The notes: a model not told the origin generated them from the sequence alone. A stretch of DNA of 8,674 bases from Oscillospiraceae bacterium (GCA_902796295.1 CADBOL010000135.1:1-8674), one strand, 5' to 3'; positions 1 through 6,793 are shown, counted from the stretch's first letter. Translations and numbers: made by a program.

Positions 1-375
1 AAAAAGAAAAGCTCAAGAATGGACGGAGTTGTGGCTGAGGATAAAGAGGCAATAACACTTATGGAAGACGATGCCTCAGGCAGATACATTCCCGCGAGCA
101 TAGACGGAAAAGGCGTTATAAAAGGAAACTCGCTCTCCCGGGAAGGGTTTGTCAACCTCAACAAGATCATTGACGCTCTGATTACAGAGATGGCGGCAAA
201 GCTCAGAGAGGGATATATCAGAGCTCTGCCGCGAGAGAGCGCTTCCGGCTCTCCCTGCGGATACTGTGATTTCAGATCTGTATGCGGATATGAAGACGGT
301 ATAGAAACGGTTGAATTCAAAAAAGATGAACCGGCGGCAAAGAAGATAATTCTTGGAAAGGAGGAAGCGAAATGA
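1..375 (+). CDS. addB: AddB, C-terminal end (ATP-dependent helicase/nuclease subunit B), 5' truncated by window
   Basis: AddB partners AddA in the helicase-nuclease that resects double-strand breaks and loads recombinase in Firmicutes. The reading frame is open from base 1, so the gene starts outside the window; the first internal Met codon at 19 is not the real start. Only about 124 residues are visible. The diagnostic feature is a C-x2-C-x5-C cluster (Cys codons at 256, 265 and 283, within PCGYCDFRSVC). This matches the three C-terminal cysteines that, with one distant upstream Cys, hold the 4Fe-4S cluster of the AddB nuclease domain. The fourth Cys and the nuclease motif lie outside the window. 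The preceding stretch, with a DGVV segment and a helix ending near RALPRES, fits the usual AddB C-terminus. The stop codon overlaps the addA start (ATGA), indicating translational coupling. A short charged tail of about 29 residues follows the last Cys. The identification rests on the Cys pattern plus the adjacent addA. Confidence 0.93.
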   Translation, partial: KKKSSRMDGVVAEDKEAITLMEDDASGRYIPASIDGKGVIKGNSLSREGFVNLNKIIDALITEMAAKLREGYIRALPRESASGSPCGYCDFRSVCGYEDGIETVEFKKDEPAAKKIILGKEEAK

Positions 376-3300
376 GTTCCGTAAAATGGAATGAAGGTCA
401 GCTTGAGGCCATTGAATCCGAAGGCACTACCGTACTTGTCAGCGCGGCGGCCGGCTCAGGCAAAACAGCTGTTCTCGTTGAAAGAATCATAAGAAAAATT
501 ACAAGAAAAGAAAACCCCTGCAATATTGAAGATTTCCTTATTGTTACATTCACACGCTCTGCCGCCTCTCAGATGAGAGAAAAAATATTCTCCGCCCTCT
601 CAAAAGAAATCGCCGAAAACCCCGATAACAAACATCTCAGAGAATGCAGATTCAAGCTTCCTTTTGCGAATATAAGCACCATAGATTCATTTTGCATTGC
701 TCTGGTAAGAGATAATTTCAATGCCGCGGGAGTAAACCCGGATTTTACGATTCTTGACAGCGCAAAAGAAAACATTCTTAAGAAAAAGGCTCTTGAAAAC
801 GCAATTGAGTATTTTCACACAGAGCATCCGGATGAATTCAGATATCTGAATGAAACGCTGAATAATAAAAAAAGCGACAAAGCTACTCAGGAGGCAATCG
901 CTCTGCTTTACAAAGAGTCAAGGGCGCACACCTTCCCTGGTGATTATCTCGATTCACTGTTAACCGGATATGAAGACGATACACCGCTGCCCGATACGGA
1001 AATCGGAAAGCATATTTTATCTTTAACAAAAAAGAAGATTGAAAGGTATATTGACACAGTTGACAAACTGAAAAAAATAATTGACGGAGAAAGCGAAGAG
1101 GCAAAAAAGAAATATTCTGATAAGCTTGTCAATGACGAAATAATTCTCAGGAAAATTCTTGCTGCAGCAGAGTCCGGAGATTGGGACGGGATAAAAAGAA
1201 TAACAGATAATCCCGGATTTGAAAACAACCTGACCGGACCGAGAAACGGTACCGTCCCCTCTGTAAGCGCGGCAAGAAAATCATATGCAGATGCTGTTAA
1301 GAGCCACCTTATCTACTTTGATTCTTCGGTCAGTGACTATGAATATTCACTGTCCAGAATAAAACCGGCAGTTAAAACTCTGATTTCGGCCGTAAAAAAA
1401 TACGATGAAATGCTGTTTGAATTAAAGCATGAAGAAAACTCGTATTCTTATGATGATATCCTGCATCTTACGGCAGACCTTCTGCTTGAAAAGAAAGACG
1501 GTAAAGCTGTCAGGAGCGAGATTGCAAAAGAGCTGTCTTCAAGGTACAAAGAAATATTTGTTGATGAATACCAGGATGTCAACGCCGCTCAGGATTCGAT
1601 TTTTGAGGCGCTTTCCGACAATGACAGCAACAGATTTCTCGTAGGCGATGTAAAGCAGTGCATTTACGCCTTCAGAAATGCCATGCCTCAGATATTCATG
1701 TCTCTGCGGGATGAAAATCAGAATATCAAAAAGGTTTATCTCAATAACAATTACCGCAGCAGAAAAGAAATAACCGACACGGTCAATTTCATTTTCAGGC
1801 AGATTATGTCAAAAGAAGCAGGCGATGTTGACTATGATGAGAGGGAATATCTTTATCCCGATCTGCCTTACTCCCCCGACGGGAATACAAAAATCGAGGT
1901 CGGCATAATATCGGCGGGAGAAAACGAAAAAGAAAAACTTCACAATCAGGCGCGTTATGTTGCTCACAGGATCCTTGAATCGATAAACAACAAAGAGCAG
2001 ATTGTTGAGAAAGTAAACTCCGACGGCGATGATATATTGCGAAATATTGAGTATTCGGATTACTGCATTCTTTACAGAAACAAAAAATGCGGCAAAGCTT
2101 TCGGCGAGGTGTTTGACGAACTCGGTATTCCGTATGTATCGGATAATGAAGATACATTTATGTCATCCCCGGAAATCAGTTTTCTGAAAGCACTGCTTAA
2201 AACAATTGACAATCCTACCGATGATGTATCTCTCGCATCGGTAATGCTCTCCCCCGTTTACGGCTTTACGCCGGATGAACTGGCTCTTATCAGAGCCGAC
2301 GGCAGGCGCGGCAGATTTTACAGATGCGTTGTATCAGCCGCCGAAAACGGGAATGAGAAAGCAAAAGAATTCATTGAAAATACCGCAAAGCTCAGAAGAA
2401 TCGCATCCACACGCTCTGCCGGCGAATTCACGGCGGATATTATCGATGAAATCGGATACAGAGCAATAGTATCAAAAATGAAAAACCCTTCATCACGGCT
2501 TTCAAATATTAATTCATTCATTAACCTTGCCGACACCTTCGAGCAGACAGGCTCAAAAGGATTATCGGCATTCGTCAGATTCCTGTCCAAACTGGATGAT
2601 GACGATGTTAAAGTTCCGTCGGGAACGGCATCGGCAGGCTCGGACTGTGTCAGGATGATGACAATCCACAAAAGCAAAGGGCTTGAATTTCCGGTAGTAG
2701 TACTGCCGGACACCGAGAGGAAATTTTATTTCGGCGGAATCTATGACAGTCTTGTCATTTCGGGTAAATACGGCATCGGAATGAAATTCATAGATAATAA
2801 TATAAGATATAAAAATATCCTCTGGAAACTCTGCTCGGAAGATAAGAAGAATACCCAGATATCCGAGGAAGTGCGCCTGCTGTATGTGGCTCTCACCCGC
2901 GCTAAAGAAAGGATAATGATTTTAACAACAAATGATTCTGCCGAGAAAGGTCTTGAAGGTATTATTCCGGGAGCTGATACGATTGATTCCGCTGCCGTGT
3001 CCGGAATGGACGGATATTTCAGAATGATAGGCTCTGCCCTGCTCTCTCATCCCGATGCAGGCATGTTGAGAGAACTTGCCGGCAATTACGATTATCACTC
3101 CGCCTGCGATACACGGATAGATTTCAGACTCATCGATTCACTGCCCGAATCCGGCAACAGCGAATCAGACAGCTTATCAGATACGGATGAAATCATACCG
3201 GTTACGGAATCATCGCAAAAGCAAAAAATCCTTGATGAAATCAGGGAGAGGCTGTCTTTCAGATATCCTTATGAATCTCTTAACTCCGTAAGGGCAAAGA

Positions 3301-3896
3301 GCACGGCATCAAGCCTGGGTATAAAGAAATTTGACAAGCGTTATTTCGCCACGTCAAAACCGCAGTTTGCCATGAATGATAAACTGACCGGTGCTCAGAT
3401 AGGTACGGCTACTCACAGATTCATGCAGTTCTGCAATCTTTCCCGCGCCCGCGATGATATTGAATCCGAAATGAAAGCTCTCACGGAGAAAGGCATACTC
3501 AGCGAAAAAGAATTTCGGTCGCTTAACAGAGATAAAATCAGCGCTTTCTTTAAAACTCCTGTTTTTGAAAGCCTGATCAAGTCAGAAAAGATTTACAGGG
3601 AATTTGCATTTAACGCCTATCTCTCTGTCACCGATATATACCCGGAAATTGATATCGGCGCGGTGGATGATGAAACCATCCTTATTGAAGGCGTTGTCGA
3701 CTGTGCTTTTGAAGAAAACGGGAAGCTCGTAATTATTGATTTCAAAACCGACAGGGTTTCGGGTGAAGAGGAGCTTGTTTCGGAATACCGCGCTCAGCTT
3801 GAAACATACCGCAAATGTCTTGCAAAGGTGCTGAGAATTCCCGTTTCGGAAACATTGATTTATTCATTTTCACTCGGCAGAATTATTTCGCTGTAA
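372..3896 (+). CDS. addA: AddA, ATP-dependent helicase/nuclease subunit A
   Basis: UvrD/Rep-type superfamily 1 helicase fused to a RecB-family nuclease; with AddB it unwinds and degrades DNA ends before recombination, in the cytoplasm. The 1174 residues are close to the usual 1200 or so. Motifs in order: Q-motif WNEGQ (Q10); Walker A SAAAGSGKT (24-32); Ia VTFTR (58-62); Walker B DEYQD (398-402); III GDVKQ (425-429) followed by YAFR; IV NNYRSR; V MTIHKSKGLEFP (from 763); VI VRLLYVALTRAKER (from 834). The nuclease domain has H1015 (GTATHRFMQ), D1110 (EGVVD), D1123 and K1125 (IDFKTDR), and Q1142/Y1146 (QLETY), so it should be active. The start is set by a strong Shine-Dalgarno (AAGGAGG, 358-364) 7 bases upstream and by the 4-base overlap with addB. 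No frameshift or missing motif was seen. No terminator is visible after the stop, so read-through into the GH5 gene is possible. Confidence 0.97.
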   Translation: MSSVKWNEGQLEAIESEGTTVLVSAAAGSGKTAVLVERIIRKITRKENPCNIEDFLIVTFTRSAASQMREKIFSALSKEIAENPDNKHLRECRFKLPFANISTIDSFCIALVRDNFNAAGVNPDFTILDSAKENILKKKALENAIEYFHTEHPDEFRYLNETLNNKKSDKATQEAIALLYKESRAHTFPGDYLDSLLTGYEDDTPLPDTEIGKHILSLTKKKIERYIDTVDKLKKIIDGESEEAKKKYSDKLVNDEIILRKILAAAESGDWDGIKRITDNPGFENNLTGPRNGTVPSVSAARKSYADAVKSHLIYFDSSVSDYEYSLSRIKPAVKTLISAVKKYDEMLFELKHEENSYSYDDILHLTADLLLEKKDGKAVRSEIAKELSSRYKEIFVDEYQDVNAAQDSIFEALSDNDSNRFLVGDVKQCIYAFRNAMPQIFMSLRDENQNIKKVYLNNNYRSRKEITDTVNFIFRQIMSKEAGDVDYDEREYLYPDLPYSPDGNTKIEVGIISAGENEKEKLHNQARYVAHRILESINNKEQIVEKVNSDGDDILRNIEYSDYCILYRNKKCGKAFGEVFDELGIPYVSDNEDTFMSSPEISFLKALLKTIDNPTDDVSLASVMLSPVYGFTPDELALIRADGRRGRFYRCVVSAAENGNEKAKEFIENTAKLRRIASTRSAGEFTADIIDEIGYRAIVSKMKNPSSRLSNINSFINLADTFEQTGSKGLSAFVRFLSKLDDDDVKVPSGTASAGSDCVRMMTIHKSKGLEFPVVVLPDTERKFYFGGIYDSLVISGKYGIGMKFIDNNIRYKNILWKLCSEDKKNTQISEEVRLLYVALTRAKERIMILTTNDSAEKGLEGIIPGADTIDSAAVSGMDGYFRMIGSALLSHPDAGMLRELAGNYDYHSACDTRIDFRLIDSLPESGNSESDSLSDTDEIIPVTESSQKQKILDEIRERLSFRYPYESLNSVRAKSTASSLGIKKFDKRYFATSKPQFAMNDKLTGAQIGTATHRFMQFCNLSRARDDIESEMKALTEKGILSEKEFRSLNRDKISAFFKTPVFESLIKSEKIYREFAFNAYLSVTDIYPEIDIGAVDDETILIEGVVDCAFEENGKLVIIDFKTDRVSGEEELVSEYRAQLETYRKCLAKVLRIPVSETLIYSFSLGRIISL

Positions 3897-3909
3897 TCAG
3901 AAATAATAA

Positions 3910-3938
3910 TTGATTATAACAAAACATTGGTATAGAAT
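3910..3938 (+). promoter_or_regulatory. Predicted sigma-A-type promoter of the GH5 gene
   Basis: A -35-like TTGATT (3910-3915) and a -10-like TAGAAT (3933-3938) are separated by 17 bases, in the only gap between addA and the GH5 gene. The overlapping TATAGA at 3931 preceded by TG (3928-3929) offers an extended -10 alternative. Transcription would start near 3944-3946, leaving a leader of about 25 bases. Assigned by eye from consensus; AT-rich gaps produce such matches by chance. Confidence 0.5.
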
Positions 3939-3952
3939 AATGTTATCAATCA
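3911..3952. repeat. Imperfect inverted repeat bracketing the GH5 promoter (candidate operator)
   Basis: The left arm TGATTATAACA (3911-3921) matches the reverse complement of the right arm TGTTATCAATCA (3941-3952), apart from one missing base. The 19-base spacer contains the predicted -10 box. The left arm overlaps the -35 box and the right arm covers the expected transcription start, the usual layout of a repressor operator. It has no G+C-rich stem or T-run, so it is a poor terminator for addA. No regulator gene is in view to pair with it. Confidence 0.4.
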
Positions 3953-3953
3953 G

Positions 3954-3960
3954 AAAGGGG
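3954..3960 (+). promoter_or_regulatory. Ribosome binding site of the GH5 gene
   Basis: AAAGGGG lies 8 bases before the ATG at 3969. A nearer ATG at 3965 is in another frame and stops after five codons, so the spacing and the signal peptide both favour 3969. Confidence 0.7.
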
Positions 3961-3968
3961 CAACATGA

Positions 3969-5354
3969 ATGAAATCCTTTAAAAAATCTCTGGCCTTGAT
4001 GCTCGCATTAATAATAATGCTGTTATCGGTTCCCGCTTTTGCCGCGCAGAGCTCCGCCGCTCCGTCAGCTCTTCACACCGAGGGTGAAAAGATTATTGAC
4101 TCAAACGGCAAAGAAATAATCCTCAGAGGCACGAATTTCGGCGGCTGGGGCATTATGGAAGACTGGTTCTGCCCCTACACAAACCCCGCCGGTGAGGAGC
4201 AGGTTTATCAGACTCTCGTAAAAAGATTCGGAACTGATGCGACTCATGAGCTTTTCAAAACATACAGAAGCAACTGGATAACGGAAACCGACTATAAGAA
4301 TGTAGCTTCTCTCGGTATGAATGTCGTGAGGCTTCCGATATGGTACCGCAACTTCCAGTCAGACGACAACGGCACCTGGTACAGAAAAGATAACGGCGAA
4401 ATCGATTTCAGCGAGCTTGATGAAGCCGTCGCCATGTGTAAAAAATACAATCTCTATCTTATAATCGACCTTCACGGGCTTCCCGGATATCAGAATGATT
4501 ACGACCACTGCGGTCAGTCAAAATCGATGTCTCTCTTTGACGACACCGAAAAGGGAAAGAGATACAGAGAGGTCGTAACCGATTTCTGGGTAGAGATGGC
4601 AAAGCATTACAAGGGCGAAACCGCCATCGCGATGTATGACCTGATGAATGAGCCGCTCGGCACAAACATCACAAGAGACGGCAGCTTCCAGCAGACATTC
4701 TGGGATTTCAGCAACGATCTCTATAAAGCCGTAAGAGAGGTTGACCCGGACCATATTATCTGTATGGAGGCAATCTGGGATCCGTCGGCTATCTGCTCAC
4801 CCGATGTTTACGGCTGGAAAAATATCGTCTATCAGGAGCATCTTTACGACATCACCAATTTCACCATTCTGAGAAAGGTTAACGAAATAAGAGACTGCGG
4901 TTACAACGCACCGTTTTATATCGGAGAATTCTATCCGAGAGGTCTCACAACATTCGGTTATATGTTCTCTCTTTTCAACAGCAGAAACCTGAGCTGGACC
5001 ACCTGGACCTATAAAGGAGCCGGCCCGGATGCCGACAAATCGCCCTGGTTCCTCTACGGCTCATCATCAATCGAAAAAATCGATTATGAAAATGACAGTC
5101 TGGAAGAATTACAGCGGAAATTCGGCGAGGTCCTGCGCACAGACGGTGAAAAATTCGCCAAAAACTCATTTGCCGACTATGCCGCAAACTTCACAGACGG
5201 TTACTCTGACAGCGCATCGCTCTTTACATTCGGCCTGATTGATAACGCGGGAACACAGGAGCAGAGAAGCGCAATGCTCAGTGAAAAGCTGACAGCAATC
5301 AAGACAACAATTTCCGACTGGTTGAGAAAGCTTAAAACAGGAGATTTATTATAA
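3969..5354 (+). CDS. Secreted glycoside hydrolase family 5 (cellulase-like)
   Basis: A 461-residue exported retaining beta-glycosidase. A signal peptide covers residues 1-25 (basic MKSFKK, hydrophobic core, cleavage likely after AFA). The rest is a GH5 (beta/alpha)8 barrel: LRGTNFGGW (52-60) at strand 1, R121 in VVRLPIWY, H169 in IIDLHG, N227-E228 in YDLMNEP (acid/base), H291 and Y293 in EHLYD, E320 in FYIGEF (nucleophile) and W346 in SWTTWTYK. All expected catalytic-site residues are present. The N-terminal GGW pattern resembles exo-glucanase-like members, but subfamily and substrate (beta-glucan, cellulose, mannan or a glycoconjugate) cannot be set by eye. No dockerin, carbohydrate-binding module or LPXTG anchor is seen. 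About 90 residues after the barrel are polar and helical and end in an amphipathic tail (EKLTAIKTTISDWLRKLK). The protein may be released or held loosely at the surface. Transcription probably starts at the promoter just upstream and ends at the hairpin 15 bases downstream. Confidence 0.9.
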   Translation: MKSFKKSLALMLALIIMLLSVPAFAAQSSAAPSALHTEGEKIIDSNGKEIILRGTNFGGWGIMEDWFCPYTNPAGEEQVYQTLVKRFGTDATHELFKTYRSNWITETDYKNVASLGMNVVRLPIWYRNFQSDDNGTWYRKDNGEIDFSELDEAVAMCKKYNLYLIIDLHGLPGYQNDYDHCGQSKSMSLFDDTEKGKRYREVVTDFWVEMAKHYKGETAIAMYDLMNEPLGTNITRDGSFQQTFWDFSNDLYKAVREVDPDHIICMEAIWDPSAICSPDVYGWKNIVYQEHLYDITNFTILRKVNEIRDCGYNAPFYIGEFYPRGLTTFGYMFSLFNSRNLSWTTWTYKGAGPDADKSPWFLYGSSSIEKIDYENDSLEELQRKFGEVLRTDGEKFAKNSFADYAANFTDGYSDSASLFTFGLIDNAGTQEQRSAMLSEKLTAIKTTISDWLRKLKTGDLL

Positions 5355-5368
5355 TTTAAAATGAGAAT

Positions 5369-5396
5369 GCCGCAAACGGTGAAAACCGTTTGCGGC
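5369..5396 (+). terminator. Hairpin terminator after the GH5 gene, possibly bidirectional
   Basis: A perfect 11-bp stem (GCCGCAAACGG / CCGTTTGCGGC) with a 6-base loop TGAAAA starts 15 bases after the GH5 stop. The + strand tail (TGAATTTAAT) is only moderately T-rich. On the - strand the hairpin is followed by ATTCTCATTTTAAATT, so it could also stop transcripts arriving from the GH43 gene. Confidence 0.75.
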
Positions 5397-5419
5397 TGAA
5401 TTTAATGTAGGGCTTTATT

Positions 5420-5470
5420 AATGCATAATGCATAATTGTCAATTAGAAGTTAGAAGTGAGGAGTGAGAAG
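5420..5470. repeat. Left heptanucleotide tandem array
   Basis: Seven-base units run without phase break: AATGCAT (5420, 5427) and AATTGTC (5434), then, read in a register two bases later, TTAGAAG (5443, 5450), TGAGGAG (5457) and TGAGAAG (5464). The sequence of the unit changes along the array but its length does not. It ends against TTTCGG at 5471. Confidence 0.8.
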
Positions 5471-5536
5471 TTTCGGAATCGCATTGCGGAAAACTATATC
5501 GTCCACACCCGTCTTGCTCGTTTCACTCGCAATCCA

Positions 5537-5558
5537 CCCTCTCCGATCGTGGAGAGGG
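5537..5558. repeat. Hairpin in the element core
   Basis: Perfect 8-bp inverted repeat CCCTCTCC (5537-5544) and GGAGAGGG (5551-5558) around loop GATCGT. It has no following T-run on either strand, so it is more likely a structural part of the repeat element than a terminator. Confidence 0.65.
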
Positions 5559-5586
5559 CCAAGGGTACTCTAAACAACCAACATAT

Positions 5587-5604
5587 ATAATCCGGAGCGA
5601 AGCG
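5587..5604. repeat. 18-base direct repeat, copy 1
   Basis: ATAATCCGGAGCGAAGCG, identical to 5710-5727 and preceded in both cases by CAACAT or a close variant. It contains GCGAAGC (5597-5603), a sequence known to form an unusually stable DNA mini-hairpin. It lies inside the element core. Confidence 0.85.
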
Positions 5605-5629
5605 GTCTCACCTGTCGGCTCGGTCGGCG

Positions 5630-5663
5630 CTTCTGCCTTCGGCAGAGGTGTCCACCGGACACC
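5630..5663. repeat. Two adjoining hairpins in the element core
   Basis: The first stem pairs 5630-5637 with 5641-5648 (CTTCTGCC / GGCAGAGG, one T-G wobble) around loop TTC. The second pairs GGTGTCC (5647-5653) with GGACACC (5657-5663) around loop ACC. The stems share two bases and so would compete or stack. Seven bases after the second stem comes the CCGAAA boundary of the right heptamer array. Confidence 0.65.
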
Positions 5664-5675
5664 CGCACCCCGAAA

Positions 5676-5703
5676 CTGCTAACTGCTCCCTGCTAACTGC
5701 TAA
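5676..5703. repeat. Right inner heptanucleotide array
   Basis: Four units: CTGCTAA (5676), CTGCTCC (5683), CTGCTAA (5690) and CTGCTAA (5697), followed by CTC. On the opposite strand the unit is TTAGCAG, one base different from the TTAGAAG unit of the left array. The third unit from the outer edge is variant in both arrays (TGAGGAG left, GGAGCAG right), which supports a common origin as inverted copies. Confidence 0.8.
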
Positions 5704-5709
5704 CTCAAC

Positions 5710-5727
5710 ATAATCCGGAGCGAAGCG
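5710..5727. repeat. 18-base direct repeat, copy 2
   Basis: Identical to 5587-5604, here outside the core, between the CTGCTAA array and the ATTACTA array. It interrupts the heptamer phase (31 bases from 5704 to 5735), as if inserted as a separate module. Confidence 0.85.
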
Positions 5728-5734
5728 ACCCTAA

Positions 5735-5808
5735 ATTACTAATTACTAATTACTCATTACTAATTACTAATTAAAAATTGCACATTGCACATTGCTAATT
5801 GCACATTA
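5735..5808. repeat. Right outer heptanucleotide array, ending in the GH43 stop codon
   Basis: Ten seven-base units in unbroken phase: ATTACTA at 5735, 5742, 5756 and 5763 with ATTACTC at 5749; ATTAAAA at 5770; ATTGCAC at 5777, 5784 and 5798 with ATTGCTA at 5791; then ATTA (5805-5808). Every unit begins with ATT. The last TTA (5806-5808) is the complement of the TAA stop of the GH43 gene. Confidence 0.85.
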
Positions 5809-6747
5809 AATACCATCTTTCTTCCTTATCGCCCTGATAACTCCGTCTTCAACGCTCATTCTGCAGATTCTCGCGTTGCGGCGGTCACCGGGCAGCCCGT
5901 CATCCTCTCTGTTTCTCGCGTGATAGACCGAATACCATTCGCCGGCATATTTAATCATTGAATGATGCCCGGCTCCCTCCTCCCACTCATTTGAGCTGAA
6001 TACGGGAGCATAGGTATTATCATCGGGATATTTTTCAAACCTAATCTTTGTCAGGTCCGTTTCATCTGTTTTCGCTCTCGCGTAGCCTATGAAATAATGC
6101 TCATTCTGATAGCAGGAACCGCTGTACATGACATACTGCCACTCGCCTTCCCTGAAATAAAACGCGCCCTCAATAGTGTGCCAGTGGCGGCCGGGAGCGT
6201 ATCTGTCTCTCATATAGATTTCCTCATCGAGAGTCGGCACCACAACCGTGACAGGCTCGCCTTTTACCGTGTAGGGGTCAAGCAGTTTATCCACAACTAT
6301 ATATGTGCCCGCTCTTTCGCGGTCGAAATCATTGGTTGAGTAAAAAATAAACAGTCCGGATTCATTTTTCACAACATGAGAGTCGATTGAAAAAGGATGA
6401 AGCAGCTGTATTGCTCCCGTAAAAGGGCCGAGCGGGTTATCCGAAACACTCACGTGCATCGTCTGCCTGCGCCCTCCTCTGTCCGGAGTATCTCCGTAAA
6501 ACTCAAAAGAGCAGTACATATAGTATCTGCCGTCAAGTTCAATAACCGAGGGCGCCCAGAAATCCTTTACTCCCGGGAAGGTGAATACCATACCCTCTGA
6601 TTTCCAGCCGGAGAAAAGATTATCCGATGAATAGGCGTAGATACCGTCTTCTCCGGTAGTGTAAATATAAAACCTTCCGCGCGATTCCAATATAAACGGA
6701 TCCGCCTGACCTATATAGTTTTCTTTATTGATTTCAAGCAACTGCAT
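5806..6747 (-). CDS. Glycoside hydrolase family 43, cytosolic
   Basis: A 313-residue single-domain five-bladed beta-propeller glycosidase; GH43 members are inverting enzymes, mostly alpha-L-arabinofuranosidases, endo-arabinanases and beta-xylosidases. The three acidic residues expected are present: general base D16 in QADPFIL, pKa-modulating D122 in SIDSHVV, and general acid E193 in HTIEGAFYF. Also visible are WAPSV (64-68), GPFT (107-110) and the late GHHSMI with H262, equivalent to a conserved propeller His. There is no signal peptide, so it should act on imported oligosaccharides in the cytoplasm. The lack of a C-terminal beta-sandwich fits the short GH43 forms. The start is set by AAGGTGAT (complement of 6751-6758) 3 bases upstream of ATG, counting from the end of the match. 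A hairpin with a T-rich tail lies directly before that site, so expression by read-through from the upstream phosphoesterase gene may be attenuated. Subfamily and substrate are not assigned. Confidence 0.9.
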   Translation of the reverse strand: MQLLEINKENYIGQADPFILESRGRFYIYTTGEDGIYAYSSDNLFSGWKSEGMVFTFPGVKDFWAPSVIELDGRYYMYCSFEFYGDTPDRGGRRQTMHVSVSDNPLGPFTGAIQLLHPFSIDSHVVKNESGLFIFYSTNDFDRERAGTYIVVDKLLDPYTVKGEPVTVVVPTLDEEIYMRDRYAPGRHWHTIEGAFYFREGEWQYVMYSGSCYQNEHYFIGYARAKTDETDLTKIRFEKYPDDNTYAPVFSSNEWEEGAGHHSMIKYAGEWYSVYHARNREDDGLPGDRRNARICRMSVEDGVIRAIRKKDGI

Positions 6748-6766
6748 ATAATCACCTTAAAAGAGA

Positions 6767-6793
6767 GGCTGCCCGATAATTCTGAGGGCAGCC
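6767..6793 (-). terminator. Hairpin terminator or attenuator between phosphoesterase and GH43 genes
   Basis: On the - strand an 8-bp stem GGCTGCCC / GGGCAGCC with an 11-base loop is followed by TCTCTTTT (complement of 6759-6766). It begins 13 bases after the phosphoesterase stop. The T-tract abuts the GH43 Shine-Dalgarno (6751-6758) with no gap, leaving no room for a separate promoter downstream of the hairpin. Confidence 0.7.

Larger units (their letters stand above)
5420..5808. repeat. Composite heptamer-repeat element with near mirror symmetry (MITE-like)
   Basis: This element fills nearly all of the gap between the convergent GH5 and GH43 genes. Left to right it holds: AT-rich heptamers; four TTAGAAG-type heptamers; TTTCGG (5471-5476); a hairpin-rich core of about 193 bases; CCGAAA (5670-5675); four CTGCTAA-type heptamers; an 18-base unit; then AT-rich heptamers up to the GH43 stop. 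Read from the other strand, the right side repeats the left-side plan: xxxxAAT heptamers, TTAGCAG-type heptamers, then TTTCGG. No open frame for a transposase is present, so any mobility would need help in trans. I see no target-site duplication. It may be a repeat family rather than a true mobile element. Confidence 0.6.

Noticed and set aside
3911..3952. Inverted repeat as terminator of addA
   Set aside because: The arms are A+T-rich, the loop is 19 bases and no T-run follows.
3965..3982. ATG at 3965 as start of the GH5 gene or of a leader peptide
   Set aside because: It stops after five codons (MNEIL) and overlaps the real start at 3969, which has a suitable ribosome site and leads straight into a signal peptide. 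A five-codon overlapping leader cannot be supported from sequence alone.
4459..4754. Open frames on the - strand inside the GH5 gene, and similar antisense frames inside addA and the other large genes
   Set aside because: They lie opposite clearly conserved protein motifs, lack ribosome sites and encode compositionally odd peptides (Arg/Ser/Cys-rich); they are shadows of the real genes.
5420..5808. CRISPR array
   Set aside because: Units are 7 bases long and contiguous with no unique spacers, and no cas gene is present.
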